Below, piece by piece: positions 51,733-60,716 of a stretch of DNA of 64,000 nt. Source of the DNA: an uncultured Pseudomonadota bacterium. Its GTDB lineage: Bacteria > Bdellovibrionota_B > Oligoflexia > Oligoflexales > CAIYRB01. Under the pieces are notes generated by a model. The model did not search any database. It was not told the origin of the DNA and saw only the letters and a program-made list of their open reading frames with translations. A program made the position numbers and the translations under genes. The stretch covers positions 1 through 64,000 of the forward strand of contig CAIYRB010000145.1 of NCBI GenBank assembly GCA_903928445.1, written 5' to 3'. The first letter of the stretch is position 1. Every line of letters begins with the position of its first letter.

Positions 51733-53205
51733 CTATTCAATCAAATCCGCGAGCCTTATCACCTGGTCATGCCCGACAAGGCGGGTCCGGTTGACCGCGA
51801 CAAAGAAACTACGGGCGTAAGACGTGTCACCCAGATGCTTGACGTAGCTCTCAGCCCGTGTGCGGGTCTTATCCAAGTTTTGGGCTAACTCCTTGGCGGT
51901 GAGATCACGACTGAGCCATTTCACCTCGATGAAGCGCAGTTCACGGTCGGTTTTGTCGCTAATTACCAGATCGATCTGCGCTTCGGATGCACGGCGGAAC
52001 TCCCGCACCGTATAGTCATGGCTCGCTTTGATCTCCAGCCGGTCAAACAACTTCGCCGGCTTTGTGCTTGGACAGAAAAGCTCATTGCGGACTATATGGG
52101 CGCGCAGCAGCGCTTCGAAGGCCACGCCGGAGAAATTCCTGATGTAGTAGCCGTCGGCGCTTTCAATGACATAATTGTAGAAAACACTGTCCTCACTGGC
52201 GTTAATCCGCGCCCTATTTTTTTCTATAACCAGGAAATAAAAACGCAGAAAGAAATCGTTCAAAATATAACGTTTATCTGACCAGCGTCCGGACTCATCG
52301 CACTCCGCCGTACGGTGGATGAAGCCCAGGTCGAGCAAAAAGGCTAGGATCTGGTTCATGTTGGGCTGGCTGACCTTGATCGATTTGCATAGATTCTCTT
52401 CGCTAACGATCCCGCGAGCGAGGGCGGATAGCGTTAGCATGACTTTGTCGATCATAGGACGTCGCCGATACTCGGTCGACAGAATCTCCCGCGCCTCTTC
52501 GAGGAAGAGGGAACTCTTAACGAAGAAGGTCTGCTCGACGGCGCGCATGAAGTTATCACCGTATGCCACGTTTTCAAGATAGTAGGGTATGCCGCCGACC
52601 ATCATGTAGACCAGCGCAGCCTGCTCCACGTTCCATTTGGGAAAATAGAAGCGGCGCACCTCGTCAAGGGAAAACGGCGGCACGATGATCGCTCCATGCG
52701 TCTTGAGGCCGTAAAGAGTAGAATTCTGATTTTCCACGTGTTCGGCAAAATATCGGCGGGAAGAACCTGAGATGATGATTTTGATGTTGCGTGTGCCTTT
52801 GGTCGATTCCCATAAGTCCTTGAGGTAGCCGTTGAAGCCGTTCTTCAGCGTATGAATCCACTGGATTTCGTCAAGAACGATCACGAGCTTGTGCGAAGCA
52901 ACGTGGCTTTTGATGTCATCCACGACCTCCTGCCACTGCAGAAAGCGCGGTGCCAGCTTCGCCAGCGGGGAGCCGCTGAACTTACCCCATTGGGCGGCAA
53001 AGCGCCGCAGCAGGCTGGCATTGCTTTCACCCTGAATGCCAAAAAAGTAAAACCCATCGACACAGCTCTCCATCGCGTTTCTGAGCAAAGTCGATTTACC
53101 GATGCGTCGTCGCCCCTTGACAGCAAAAAAAGACGAACCGTTTTTTTTAATACGGTCTTGAAGTTCTTTCAATTCGAGTTCGCGCCCAAAAAACCTTGTC
53201 GTCAC
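51733..53205 (-). CDS. AAA ATPase with DUF234/nuclease-like C-terminus (archaeal-type ATPase)
   Basis: 490 residues. Walker A is VKGRRRIGKSTLL (about 30-40), Walker B LVIVLDEIQW (D112, E113), sensor IKIIISGSSRRYF. A winged-helix region follows (LSALARGIVSEENLCKSIKV-SQPNMNQILAFLLDLGFI). The C-terminal DUF234 part contains EAQIDLVISDKTDRELRFIEVKW-type strands, that is a D...ExK arrangement (about 412 and 427-429) like PD-(D/E)xK nucleases. The family is abundant in archaea and in mobile or defence contexts; function is largely untested. It is flanked by the duplicated trhO tail and has an inverted repeat in its promoter region, and looks acquired. Confidence 0.88.
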   Translation of the reverse strand: MTTRFFGRELELKELQDRIKKNGSSFFAVKGRRRIGKSTLLRNAMESCVDGFYFFGIQGESNASLLRRFAAQWGKFSGSPLAKLAPRFLQWQEVVDDIKSHVASHKLVIVLDEIQWIHTLKNGFNGYLKDLWESTKGTRNIKIIISGSSRRYFAEHVENQNSTLYGLKTHGAIIVPPFSLDEVRRFYFPKWNVEQAALVYMMVGGIPYYLENVAYGDNFMRAVEQTFFVKSSLFLEEAREILSTEYRRRPMIDKVMLTLSALARGIVSEENLCKSIKVSQPNMNQILAFLLDLGFIHRTAECDESGRWSDKRYILNDFFLRFYFLVIEKNRARINASEDSVFYNYVIESADGYYIRNFSGVAFEALLRAHIVRNELFCPSTKPAKLFDRLEIKASHDYTVREFRRASEAQIDLVISDKTDRELRFIEVKWLSRDLTAKELAQNLDKTRTRAESYVKHLGDTSYARSFFVAVNRTRLVGHDQVIRLADLIE

Positions 53206-53230
53206 GTGTCCCTCCAGGCTGGTCGAATCT

Positions 53231-53266
53231 ACATAAAGTTAATCTACATACTGATTAACTTTATGT
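53231..53266. promoter_or_regulatory. 14-bp inverted repeat upstream of the ATPase gene
   Basis: ACATAAAGTTAATC (53231-53244), 8-base spacer TACATACT, GATTAACTTTATGT (53253-53266), perfectly complementary arms, ending 25 bases from the ATG at 53205. A further half-site CTTTATGT occurs at 53313-53320. It could be an operator bound by a dimer (possibly the ATPase winged-helix part) or a hairpin in the leader RNA. Confidence 0.55.
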
Positions 53267-53374
53267 CTAGATCTATCGTAACTGTCTGGATATATTCTAG
53301 TTTTAATATTATCTTTATGTAGCGACCGATTTTATAAGAACTAAAAAAACGATCTTTGTCATAGGACTCTCCCT

Positions 53375-53625
53375 TCAATGTGAACAACCCTATGATGGGC
53401 ACACCAATTGCCGCTTTGAGGGTTGTAATCGGTTGTTTATCCAATGCACCTCTTGCGCCGATGACTTTTCTGGCTGCTGATCCAGGCTTTGCCAAGAAGT
53501 CCGCCTAAAGCCGCGCGCCGAGCAGATCGCGATTCAACACGAGTGGGAAGAGCGGCAAGGTAAGAACAAGCATTGGCGATTGACCCGTCTACCGCCGAGA
53601 GTGGACCGCGTGGCCAATGCCTAAG
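53375..53625 (+). pseudogene. Duplicated 3' end of trhO (right copy, decayed)
   Basis: Encodes the C-terminal 82 residues of TrhO (CEQPYDGHTNC, LFIQCTSCADDFSGC) but a TGC codon has become TGA after FSGC, and several substitutions are present. It has no start and cannot be translated as such. Beyond its stop the chromosome continues with the thioesterase gene, which is likely the original downstream neighbour of trhO. Confidence 0.9.
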
Positions 53626-53646
53626 TTTGGTGTGCGACCTTTGTAC

Positions 53647-54111
53647 CTACAGTCGAGCTGATAAGCCCAAGGCCTGGCGAATTGGCTCGGGCATAGCTAG
53701 GGACGTGCTTGAAGCGTTGGAAATATAGACCAACTTCACCTGCGCAAAGAACCGACATCCAGACATCTGGTCTAGCGCGCCGTGGATGTTTTGCACTTCG
53801 TCCCAGGTCTTGTTGCCACCAAAAATAGCGTGCTGCACTGTGATGCTCCGCTTCGAATACTCGACTAGGCGGGACGCTACGCTGACATCCTCCATGCGAA
53901 TCGGCCGCAGGTAGCGCTGCTCCGCGCTAAATACCGTGAAGCCCTCGCCTTGGGCCATCTGCCGATCAATGCCCCAGCCGATTGCGGCGAAGCCTTGATT
54001 GCGCGCGCGATCACATATCTTGAGATGATAAGGGTGATAGACGACGCCGCCAGCATCGATTTCGTCGAATGTGATCGACATGTGGGCAAGCGAGGTTTGA
54101 CCAAATATCAT
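53647..54111 (-). CDS. Acyl-CoA thioesterase, YbgC/4HBT hotdog family
   Basis: 154 residues from the ATG at 54111 (AAGGA 7 bases upstream). The hotdog motif is FDEIDAGGVVYHPYHLKICD-RARNQGF, with the catalytic Asp in IDAGG and the characteristic VVYH, followed by FTVFSAEQRYLRPIRMEDVS and SITVQHAIFGG. Such enzymes hydrolyse acyl-CoA thioesters. It starts 10 bases after the HAD phosphatase stop, so the two form an operon. Its tail (SSTSLAMPEPIRQALGL) is usual in length. Confidence 0.88.
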   Translation of the reverse strand: MIFGQTSLAHMSITFDEIDAGGVVYHPYHLKICDRARNQGFAAIGWGIDRQMAQGEGFTVFSAEQRYLRPIRMEDVSVASRLVEYSKRSITVQHAIFGGNKTWDEVQNIHGALDQMSGCRFFAQVKLVYISNASSTSLAMPEPIRQALGLSARL

Positions 54112-54121
54112 CAAGTTTTCC

Positions 54122-54760
54122 TTAATAACGCTCGACTACGCGGTCATGGCGCGACCTAAGCCGCGATTCATGCTGATGACCAGCAGTCAGAAGCAGCACA
54201 TCGATACCCAGGTCCTGGCCTACGGCGAGGTCGTGGTCGGTATCACCGACCAAGATCACTTGCGCCGCAGGGAGGCCGATCGTTGCCATAAGCTGCCTAC
54301 CGCGCTCGATCTTACCATGTGCCCACTTGTTGCCAAGGCCATAGACATGAGTGAAATGACTGGAGATACCGTAGGCATCCAGCAGGCGCTTGAGGTCGGG
54401 TTCATGGGCTGCAGACAGCACTGACGAGCTGACGCCAACTGCGGCCAGGTCCCGCAGCAAGTCTTCAACCCCGGTATACAACCGAGCGCGCTCGATCCGA
54501 TGATCATAGCTGTCGATAAACTGCTTTGCCAAGGCGCCATAGGACTCTGGACGGACTTCGATGCCGATTTCCGCATAGTATTCGGCAATAGGAAAGCGGA
54601 ACCGCTCTAGGTACTTGGCCCTGGTCTGAAGCGGAAGTCCCTGACTCTCAAGGACAGTCCCTAGCGCCTCAACAGAGATATCGACGTCGTCGAGGAGTGT
54701 GCCGTTCCAGTCCCAGATGACGTGCGATTTAGCTTCTAAATGGCCAAAAAGTTTGCGCAT
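54122..54760 (-). CDS. HAD-family phosphatase (phosphoglycolate phosphatase-like)
   Basis: 212 residues. Motif I is VIWDWNGTLLDDVD: the nucleophile Asp is present but the second Asp (general acid/base) is Asn, a variant I recall in this subfamily. An alpha-helical cap covers about residues 25-90. Motif II is SSSVLSAAHE, motif III lies near GNKWAHGKIERGRQL (Lys) and motif IV is QVILVGDTDHDLAVG. Substrate unknown. First gene of the pair with the thioesterase at 53647. Confidence 0.88.
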   Translation of the reverse strand: MRKLFGHLEAKSHVIWDWNGTLLDDVDISVEALGTVLESQGLPLQTRAKYLERFRFPIAEYYAEIGIEVRPESYGALAKQFIDSYDHRIERARLYTGVEDLLRDLAAVGVSSSVLSAAHEPDLKRLLDAYGISSHFTHVYGLGNKWAHGKIERGRQLMATIGLPAAQVILVGDTDHDLAVGQDLGIDVLLLTAGHQHESRLRSRHDRVVERY

Positions 54761-54816
54761 AGAGTATGCCTTAACATGCGGCGCCGTGCTCGTCTAGTGC
54801 TCGTGGCACGCCCAGT

Positions 54817-55389
54817 TTATTTGTTGACCGCAGCTTGCGGTTGGAATTTCAGCTCGATCAGGACGTCGTCGGCCAGTCCTTTGCCGCTGTAAGTGACGCC
54901 AAAGTTCTGCCGGTTAATCGTCGTTGCCGCGGTGATTTCGGAGCGCTCCCTGTTTAGACTGCCTTTTAAGGTGACCGGCTTTGAGTTGCCCTTTAGTGTT
55001 AGTAGACCCTCGACCTCGAAGGCCTCCTGGGTTCCACTCACCTTGGTGCTCTGAAAGCTCATCGTCGGAAAGGTACCGACGGCGAGAAAATCGTCGCCCC
55101 TTAAGTGTTCATCCCTCTTGCCGATATTCGTGTCGATCGAGGTGGTCTCGATGGTCACTTTGACCGTTGACTGTTGCAGGGGCTCGGCCAAGACTAGTTC
55201 GCCTTGCAATGCAGTAAATTTACCATGCGAGGTGACCACCCCCCAAAAGTTGTCGATGGCGAATTCAACTTGGGTATTCTGCGGCGTCAACTTGTAGGTA
55301 CCAACCGTTAAAGGTTCTGCGCTTGCAGCGGCAGCTGTGACTAGGACGCCGGAAAAAATTGCGCCCATGCGGCCTATGAAACTCGTCAT
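54817..55389 (-). CDS. YceI-family periplasmic lipocalin-like protein
   Basis: 190 residues with signal peptide (MGAIFSGVLVTAAAASAEPL) and AGGAGAT upstream of the start. YceI features: GTYKLTPQNTQVEFAIDNFW, GVVTSHGKFTALQGELVLAE, TTSIDTNIGKRDEHLRGDDF, FPTMSFQSTKV, VEGLLTLKGNSKPVTLKGSL and NRQNFGVTYSGKGLADDVLI. The fold binds polyisoprenoid or similar lipids in its barrel. Stand-alone. Confidence 0.93.
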   Translation of the reverse strand: MTSFIGRMGAIFSGVLVTAAAASAEPLTVGTYKLTPQNTQVEFAIDNFWGVVTSHGKFTALQGELVLAEPLQQSTVKVTIETTSIDTNIGKRDEHLRGDDFLAVGTFPTMSFQSTKVSGTQEAFEVEGLLTLKGNSKPVTLKGSLNRERSEITAATTINRQNFGVTYSGKGLADDVLIELKFQPQAAVNK

Positions 55390-55475
55390 CGCTCATCTCC
55401 TGTGGTGATCATGAGGAAACACGCATGCACCCAGATGTTAGCATATCTACGCTAGAGCACGAGCCGCCAATTCCC

Positions 55476-56207
55476 TTAGCGCCCAGTGGTCGAGCTTTGC
55501 GCGCCGCGCCGCGCCCGGCGTAAAGCCTTGGCCACCTGGTGCCTGGTCGGACGGGTCGGGTCGACAAAGTCGAGTTGCTGGCGCACGAAGGCCTGAAATA
55601 CGTCTAGCAGCGCGTGATGGTCGTCAGACTGCTGGCCAGTGCATTGCAGCAACCGGTCGATCACCAAGTGGATCGATTCGAGGGTCGACAGGTAGGCGGG
55701 CTCGGGCTGGTGGCGCAGCCGAAAGCGAGACGCCGACTCGGGCTTGAATTTAACCATCGGGATCTGCCGCAGGTTGGGGCTTAGGCGCAGCATTTTCGGG
55801 ACTTGAGCCCACTTGGCATCGAGGACCCAAAAGACCAGAGGGCGCGGGTCTAAATGCTGTGGCGCAGCAAATAGCGTCTCGATCGGCATGGCGTCAGCGC
55901 TCGGAAAGAGCATGACATTGCGCTGCAGCGGCGAGGCAATCATGCTGTTCACTAGCGCATGGTCGTGAAAACTCCGACCAACGATTAACTGTGAATTGCG
56001 AATCGATAGATGCGCCATGCGCGCGGTCGCAATGGCATTTCTAGCCTCAGCCTCGTGTTGCAGGATGACGAAGTCCACCGGCGACTGAAATGGCCTGAGC
56101 GTGGCGCAGTAGCATGTCGAGACCATTTTACGGCAGTTGGCGCATAGGTCGCGGTAACGCGGCGGCGTTTGGCTGGCCCGCCGTGTAAGGAGGGTGGCAA
56201 GATCCAT
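55476..56207 (-). CDS. DTW-domain tRNA-uridine aminocarboxypropyltransferase-like protein
   Basis: 243 residues. Zinc-site cysteines CANCRKMVSTCYC (residues about 22-34), DFVILQHEAEARNAIATARM, ALVNSMIASPLQRNVMLFPS and the core LVFWVLDAKWAQVPKMLRLS, where DxTW is DAKW. RFRLRHQPEPAYLSTLESIH follows. Family members (DTWD1/2, TapT) add the acp group to tRNA uridines, at position 47 in bacteria, using SAM. The Thr to Lys change in the motif is noted; I do not know how far it is tolerated. Confidence 0.87.
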   Translation of the reverse strand: MDLATLLTRRASQTPPRYRDLCANCRKMVSTCYCATLRPFQSPVDFVILQHEAEARNAIATARMAHLSIRNSQLIVGRSFHDHALVNSMIASPLQRNVMLFPSADAMPIETLFAAPQHLDPRPLVFWVLDAKWAQVPKMLRLSPNLRQIPMVKFKPESASRFRLRHQPEPAYLSTLESIHLVIDRLLQCTGQQSDDHHALLDVFQAFVRQQLDFVDPTRPTRHQVAKALRRARRGAQSSTTGR

Positions 56208-56521
56208 GAGGTACAGATATCTCCCGGCAATGAGGCAGTATCTTGTTCGCTGTATCCACCATGTTCGCTCCTTCAGCAGCAGACGGCAACCATAAAGCCA
56301 AGGATAAAGGTGCAGATTTGTGCATGTAAAATGCCCTGGCGCGACGAATTCATTCCGAGTCGCTTTGGCGGCGGCAGAATTGAGCGGCGATAAATTTAGT
56401 TATCTTGGGGTTTTGCAATAGGGCCTCAGGTCGCCGCAAAAGGCAACCGTAGGGCTAAATATCTGGAGGGACGGTGCCACTTGTGGCGCCTCCAGGCATG
56501 CAAACTAGAGGAGTATACGCT
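56208..56521. other. Divergent intergenic region
   Basis: About 310 bases between the DTW gene (leftward) and the SH3 lipoprotein gene (rightward). A small palindrome GCCAC-TT-GTGGC lies near 56474-56485. No clear promoter hexamers or genes. Confidence 0.35.
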
Positions 56522-57067
56522 ATGCAGACTAAAAAAAACGTGATTGTCAGTTCGCTCTTTGTCATGGGTCTAGTCAGCCTCATCTCGGCCTGCACCTTCA
56601 GCCACACCAATGACCCAGTGCAAATCGAAGCACAAAAGGCTGAGGTCGCAAGTAGCGACGCAGCAGCGACGAAGGCCCCGGCGGCGAAGCCTGTCTTAGC
56701 TAAGGGAACGGAGAAAGTTCCCGCCAAGACGCCAGAAAAGGCTCCGACAAAAGCCGTTGCACATTCCGGCAAGGACACGCCCGCCAAGTCGCCGGTTAAA
56801 GCTGCTAGTATTGCGCCGCCCATTGAGGCCAAAGCCGCTGCGGCGAGTCATGAAAGGCTCATTCGCTACGTTGCTGCCGACCTGCTGAACGTTCACAGCT
56901 CACCTCGGATGGATGCCCCAGTAACTGCGAAAATTAAGAAGGGTAGCATGTTTACCATTTTGACCATCAATGATGAATGGGCCAAAGTAGGCGAAGGGCA
57001 GTACGTGATGTCACGCTACCTGACCCGCAAGCAGGCTAGCGGCTACAAAGTCGTGATGGGTCGCTAA
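56522..57067 (+). CDS. SH3-domain lipoprotein
   Basis: 181 residues from the ATG at 56522 (AGGAG 8 bases upstream). The signal peptide ends in VSLISAC. A long Lys/Ala/Pro-rich linker (AATKAPAAKPVLAKGTEKVP and on, about 45-105) carries the protein through the periplasm. The C-terminal bacterial SH3 domain reads YVAADLLNVHSSPRMDAPVT-AKIKKGSMFTILTINDEWAK-VGEGQYVMSRYL. Such domains bind peptidoglycan peptides. A wall-linked outer- or inner-membrane lipoprotein is the likely role. Confidence 0.85.
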   Translation: MQTKKNVIVSSLFVMGLVSLISACTFSHTNDPVQIEAQKAEVASSDAAATKAPAAKPVLAKGTEKVPAKTPEKAPTKAVAHSGKDTPAKSPVKAASIAPPIEAKAAAASHERLIRYVAADLLNVHSSPRMDAPVTAKIKKGSMFTILTINDEWAKVGEGQYVMSRYLTRKQASGYKVVMGR

Positions 57068-57151
57068 AAGATGGGATCTCAAGATGTCCGTCCTCCTGAC
57101 TGCGGCACCCTGTGGCGTGGCTGGAGGGGGACACGCTCCCAAGATGGACGA

Positions 57152-58882
57152 TCATGCCTCGAAGATCTTCTCGCGAATTTGCCAGAAGTAGCTCTTCTTG
57201 CGGGCGATGATGAACATCGGTAGGCGAAACAGGTGCTGCTGCGCAACGGCTTCGTTGGCACTCTCGATCTTAAGATCGCGTTCCGGTAGGCGCAGGTGCA
57301 ACCTACTAAAGTTATAGTAGAAGGCCCGAGCCTCCGCCGAGCTGTTGATGTAGAAGGTCTCCGATAAGTGCTGCCCATCGCAGTCGAAGTATTTGATCTC
57401 CAGCCTCTCATGGCCCTTCTTGTCGATCTTGCAGCCCAGCATCATGGAATCCGGACGCATGACGTGGGCATCTTTTAAGGTCAATGCCTCGCGCAATTTC
57501 TTATCATTGTCGATGAGCAGGTGGCGGCATGAGGTGCATTCGCGCGCCGCAATGTCTTGCTCTTCGCCGCATTGATCGCAACGCTTGAACCTAAAGCGAA
57601 AGTTGCATGGGGTGATGATCAGGGTCTGTGGGTCCTCGCTGGCACCGCGACATTTCCGGCCAAAGTGCTCGTAGGTCTCTCCGCACTCATCGACTAGGCC
57701 CCAGAAGTCGTTGATAAAGCCGCAGCTTGGGCAGGTGACGAGGACCGGGACCGAAGCCGCTGACGGCTTGTCGTCGTCGATTTCAGGGCGGAATAAATCA
57801 TGGCCGACCCCGGTGTAATCGAGGATCAAACAGTCGGCTTTGCCGGGGCTAAGGCGTAGGCCGCGACCGACGATCTGCTGATAAAGGCTGACTGATTCCG
57901 TCGGTCTAAGGATGGCGATCAAGTCGACATGTGGTGCATCAAAGCCCGTGGTCAGGACCGAGACATTGACAAGAAATTTTAGCTGTCGGGCTTTAAACTG
58001 CGCGATGATTCGGTCGCGTTCCACGGTGGCCGTGTCGCCGACGACCAGCGCTGATAGGTCGCTAGGTAGGTAGGTGAGGATTTCTTCCGCATGGCGCACG
58101 GAGGAGGTAAAGATCATGACGCCGTGGCGCCCCTCTGCCATGGCGACGATGTTGGCGATGATGCCAGGCGTCACTCGCTCCTGTTCTTTGAGCTTGGCTT
58201 CGATATCGCTCATGGCAAAGCGTAGGCTACGACCGTCCAGCATGAGACTAGAAAAATCGTAACCAGCAACCGGCGAATCGATCTTGATCGGTGGCGTCAG
58301 GTAGCCATGGCGAATCATATAGTCGAGCGTGAGGTCGTAGATGCACTTTTTGAATAGGCGTTGCTCGCTGGTGCGCAGAATTCCCTTGTGGCTATATTGG
58401 TAGATCCAACCAAAGCCGAGCCGGTACGGAGTCGCCGTTAGACCGAGGATACATAGCGCAGGATTGGCGCTTTTGAGCTTAGTGATAACCTGAGCATATT
58501 GGGTATTTGCATCGACGCAGACACGGTGGCATTCATCGATAACGAGTAGTGAAAAGCTGCGAAAGAAGTCCGCATCGGCGCGGGCGACCGACTGGATGCT
58601 GCCGAAGATGACCTTTTCGCTCTTGTCTTTCCTGGCCAAGCCCGCCGAGTAGATTCCGGATTCGAGGTCATAGCTGCGGTATTTCGCATGGTTTTGTTCG
58701 ACCAGTTCTTTGACGTGCGCTAGCACTAGGACCCGGCCCTTAGCAATACGCGCCAATTCTGCGATGACTAAACTCTTGCCGGCACCAGTAGGCAGAACGA
58801 TCAGGCCCGCATCTCGCTGCTTTTGGAAGTGGCGTATCGTCGCATCGACGGCTTCTTGCTGGTAAGGACGCAGTTTATACAT
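57152..58882 (-). CDS. radD: RadD-type DNA repair helicase
   Basis: 576 residues from the ATG at 58882; a TTG 4 codons upstream is possible. The SF2 core has LRPYQQEAVDATIRHF, VLPTGAGKSLVI (Walker A about 30-38), VIDECHR (DECH, 116-119), GLTATPYRLG, IFTSSVRHAEEIL, VSVLTTGFDAPHVDLIAILR and QQIVGRGLRLSPGK. The C-terminal zinc-binding part shows CPSCGF...C and CDQCGEEQDIAARECTSC. Length and layout match RadD (YejH, 586 residues), which supports RecA-dependent repair with SSB. It overlaps the ceramidase-like gene end by 8 bases. Confidence 0.87.
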   Translation of the reverse strand: MYKLRPYQQEAVDATIRHFQKQRDAGLIVLPTGAGKSLVIAELARIAKGRVLVLAHVKELVEQNHAKYRSYDLESGIYSAGLARKDKSEKVIFGSIQSVARADADFFRSFSLLVIDECHRVCVDANTQYAQVITKLKSANPALCILGLTATPYRLGFGWIYQYSHKGILRTSEQRLFKKCIYDLTLDYMIRHGYLTPPIKIDSPVAGYDFSSLMLDGRSLRFAMSDIEAKLKEQERVTPGIIANIVAMAEGRHGVMIFTSSVRHAEEILTYLPSDLSALVVGDTATVERDRIIAQFKARQLKFLVNVSVLTTGFDAPHVDLIAILRPTESVSLYQQIVGRGLRLSPGKADCLILDYTGVGHDLFRPEIDDDKPSAASVPVLVTCPSCGFINDFWGLVDECGETYEHFGRKCRGASEDPQTLIITPCNFRFRFKRCDQCGEEQDIAARECTSCRHLLIDNDKKLREALTLKDAHVMRPDSMMLGCKIDKKGHERLEIKYFDCDGQHLSETFYINSSAEARAFYYNFSRLHLRLPERDLKIESANEAVAQQHLFRLPMFIIARKKSYFWQIREKIFEA

Positions 58883-59522
58883 GCTTGGCTTCAACCAGGG
58901 CGACCATAGCGTTCAGGCAAACGTAGGCGGTGAGTAGGTGCCACAACCAGTGCGTGCCTAGCGGCAACCATGGGCATAGTGGCTGATCGACGGTGCGGCA
59001 TAGCAGCGCGATGGCAAAGGCCAAGGATGCCTGCAGTAGTCTTGGTTTGCCACCGAAGCGGCGCCATTGGTCAAATCCGAGGATTGGCATCAAGAGCAGG
59101 ACACCGAAGTAACCTTGGGAGCCGGCGAAGACCTGGGAGCGACAGATCGCTAAACTAAGTGCAGAAAATCCGGCCAGCGCGAGGTACGCAAGAATTACGC
59201 GGCGTGCGTTTAGCCCCACCACCTGGCGCAGCCAAATGCCGTAAAAAGATGCGACGAAGATGGCGATCGGGGCGACGTCGCAGGCCTTGGACCAGGGTGT
59301 TGCCAGGCTATGGAACAGCCCCGATCCAATGCCGACGGCGGTGAGCCAACCAAGCAACCAGCGAACGCTGCGGTCTTGCAGCAGTCCCGCATTCTTCGCT
59401 TTGCGATAGGCCCAGATGGCCACCAGGAGAAAGGCCGCATTGCTGATAAAGTTGGCCGGCTCCGCCCAAAAACCAGAGGTTAATCGCTCGCAGTATGGGC
59501 TGATTGTTGGGCTGGTTGGCAT
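58875..59522 (-). CDS. Ceramidase-like (CREST superfamily) membrane protein
   Basis: 215 residues with about seven hydrophobic helices. Motifs: SPYCERLTSGFWAEPANFIS-NAAF, VGIGSGLFHSLATPWSKACD-VAP (conserved S...H...D) and THWLWHLLTAYVCLNAMVAL (H...H). These Ser, His and Asp positions are the metal site shared by alkaline ceramidases, PAQR receptors and Per1 (CREST). It probably hydrolyses an amide or ester lipid in the membrane. Co-transcribed with radD through overlap of 8 bases. Confidence 0.87.
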   Translation of the reverse strand: MPTSPTISPYCERLTSGFWAEPANFISNAAFLLVAIWAYRKAKNAGLLQDRSVRWLLGWLTAVGIGSGLFHSLATPWSKACDVAPIAIFVASFYGIWLRQVVGLNARRVILAYLALAGFSALSLAICRSQVFAGSQGYFGVLLLMPILGFDQWRRFGGKPRLLQASLAFAIALLCRTVDQPLCPWLPLGTHWLWHLLTAYVCLNAMVALVEAKHV

Positions 59523-59723
59523 GGGATGATTGGACCACGACTCCGACTCGGCGGCAACGGCTAGACGGCTATCTGACCGGAAGGACGGGAAATAGTTGGG
59601 GTGTTTAGGCCTTGTTTAAAGACGCCGCTTTTGTTACAATCCGTTTCCATTTTCAATGCATCCCCAAGCTTGAACCAATCCTACGGACATTGACCCTAAC
59701 TACCCGTGTTGAAGGCCCCCTCC

Positions 59724-60716
59724 ATGCGTGTTGGACTCTACCTGAGCATAGGTTTTGTTGCCGTCGTTGAGTGGTGTTCAGTCGCGAGTTTTGTGGCGAC
59801 TAAGGACGATGATGTCATGGCTACACCGGCTGAGGTGAGCCAAGATCATCGGGTGTCCAAGACTGCACCTTCACCGTCAAAAACGCATTCACAAGCTAAA
59901 GCATTCGCCGGTACGGTGTACAGCGACATCTGGAGTTCAGCTGCCGCCGCCGGGCTGAGCGCCGGGGACGTGGCGCAGATGGCAGAAATTTTCGCCTGGC
60001 AGCTGGATTTCAGTCGTGACCTGCAGCCTGGGGACCGGTGGCGCCTGACGATCGAGAACGCGCCGCGCGGCTCACAGCACCTTGGTGCCATCTTAGCAGC
60101 GGAAGTAGAGCGTGGTGACCGTGTCTTTCAGGCCATCCGCTACGCTACAGCTAAACAACTTGGGTACTACACGGCGGACGGTGGCAGTCTGCAGCGCCAG
60201 TTCTTACGCAGTCCGTTGTACAAGACCCATGTGACGTCGGCATTTGCAAGGCACCGCTTTCATCCGATCTTGAAGGTCTCGCTACCGCATTTGGGCGTCG
60301 ATTACGGTGCTCCTTACGGGACGCCTGTCATGGCTGCCGGTAATGGTGTGGTGCTCGCGGCGTCCTTTCAGGGCGGATCAGGTAAATCCGTCGTGTTGAG
60401 TCATGGCCATCGTTATGAAACACGTTATAAACACCTGTCTAGATACGCTGCCGGACTCAAGGTTGGGCAGCGCGTGAACATGGGCCAGGTCATTGGCTAC
60501 GTTGGCGCAACCGGCCTTGCGACTGGGCCGCATCTGCATTTTGAATTTTACGACGGTCGGCGAGTCATCAACCCTGAGGCTGCACAGTTTCCTGCGGCCG
60601 AGGTGGTTCCGCCGCAGGAGCGCGGCGTATTTATGCAACTCGCTGCCCAGGCCCGCGCGAGTCTTCCACCTTGGCCGCGCCGGGTGGACATGGCGAGCGC
60701 TAAGCCTAGCCTTTGA
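59724..60716 (+). CDS. M23-family peptidoglycan endopeptidase (LytM)
   Basis: 330 residues from the ATG at 59724; a TTG at 59706 is possible. An N-terminal signal/anchor (VGLYLSIGFVAVVEW) precedes an opacity-associated-like domain (about 65-150, VYSDIWSSAAAAGLSAGDVA). The catalytic LytM domain follows: HRFHPILKVSLPHLGVDYGA (zinc His and Asp), GTPVMAAGNGVVLAAS, YKHLSRYAAGLKVGQRVNMG and TGPHLHFEFYDGRRVINPE (HLH). All metal ligands are present, so it should be an active D,D-endopeptidase of the MepM type. The end overlaps the next, convergent gene by 11 bases. Confidence 0.93.
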   Translation: MRVGLYLSIGFVAVVEWCSVASFVATKDDDVMATPAEVSQDHRVSKTAPSPSKTHSQAKAFAGTVYSDIWSSAAAAGLSAGDVAQMAEIFAWQLDFSRDLQPGDRWRLTIENAPRGSQHLGAILAAEVERGDRVFQAIRYATAKQLGYYTADGGSLQRQFLRSPLYKTHVTSAFARHRFHPILKVSLPHLGVDYGAPYGTPVMAAGNGVVLAASFQGGSGKSVVLSHGHRYETRYKHLSRYAAGLKVGQRVNMGQVIGYVGATGLATGPHLHFEFYDGRRVINPEAAQFPAAEVVPPQERGVFMQLAAQARASLPPWPRRVDMASAKPSL

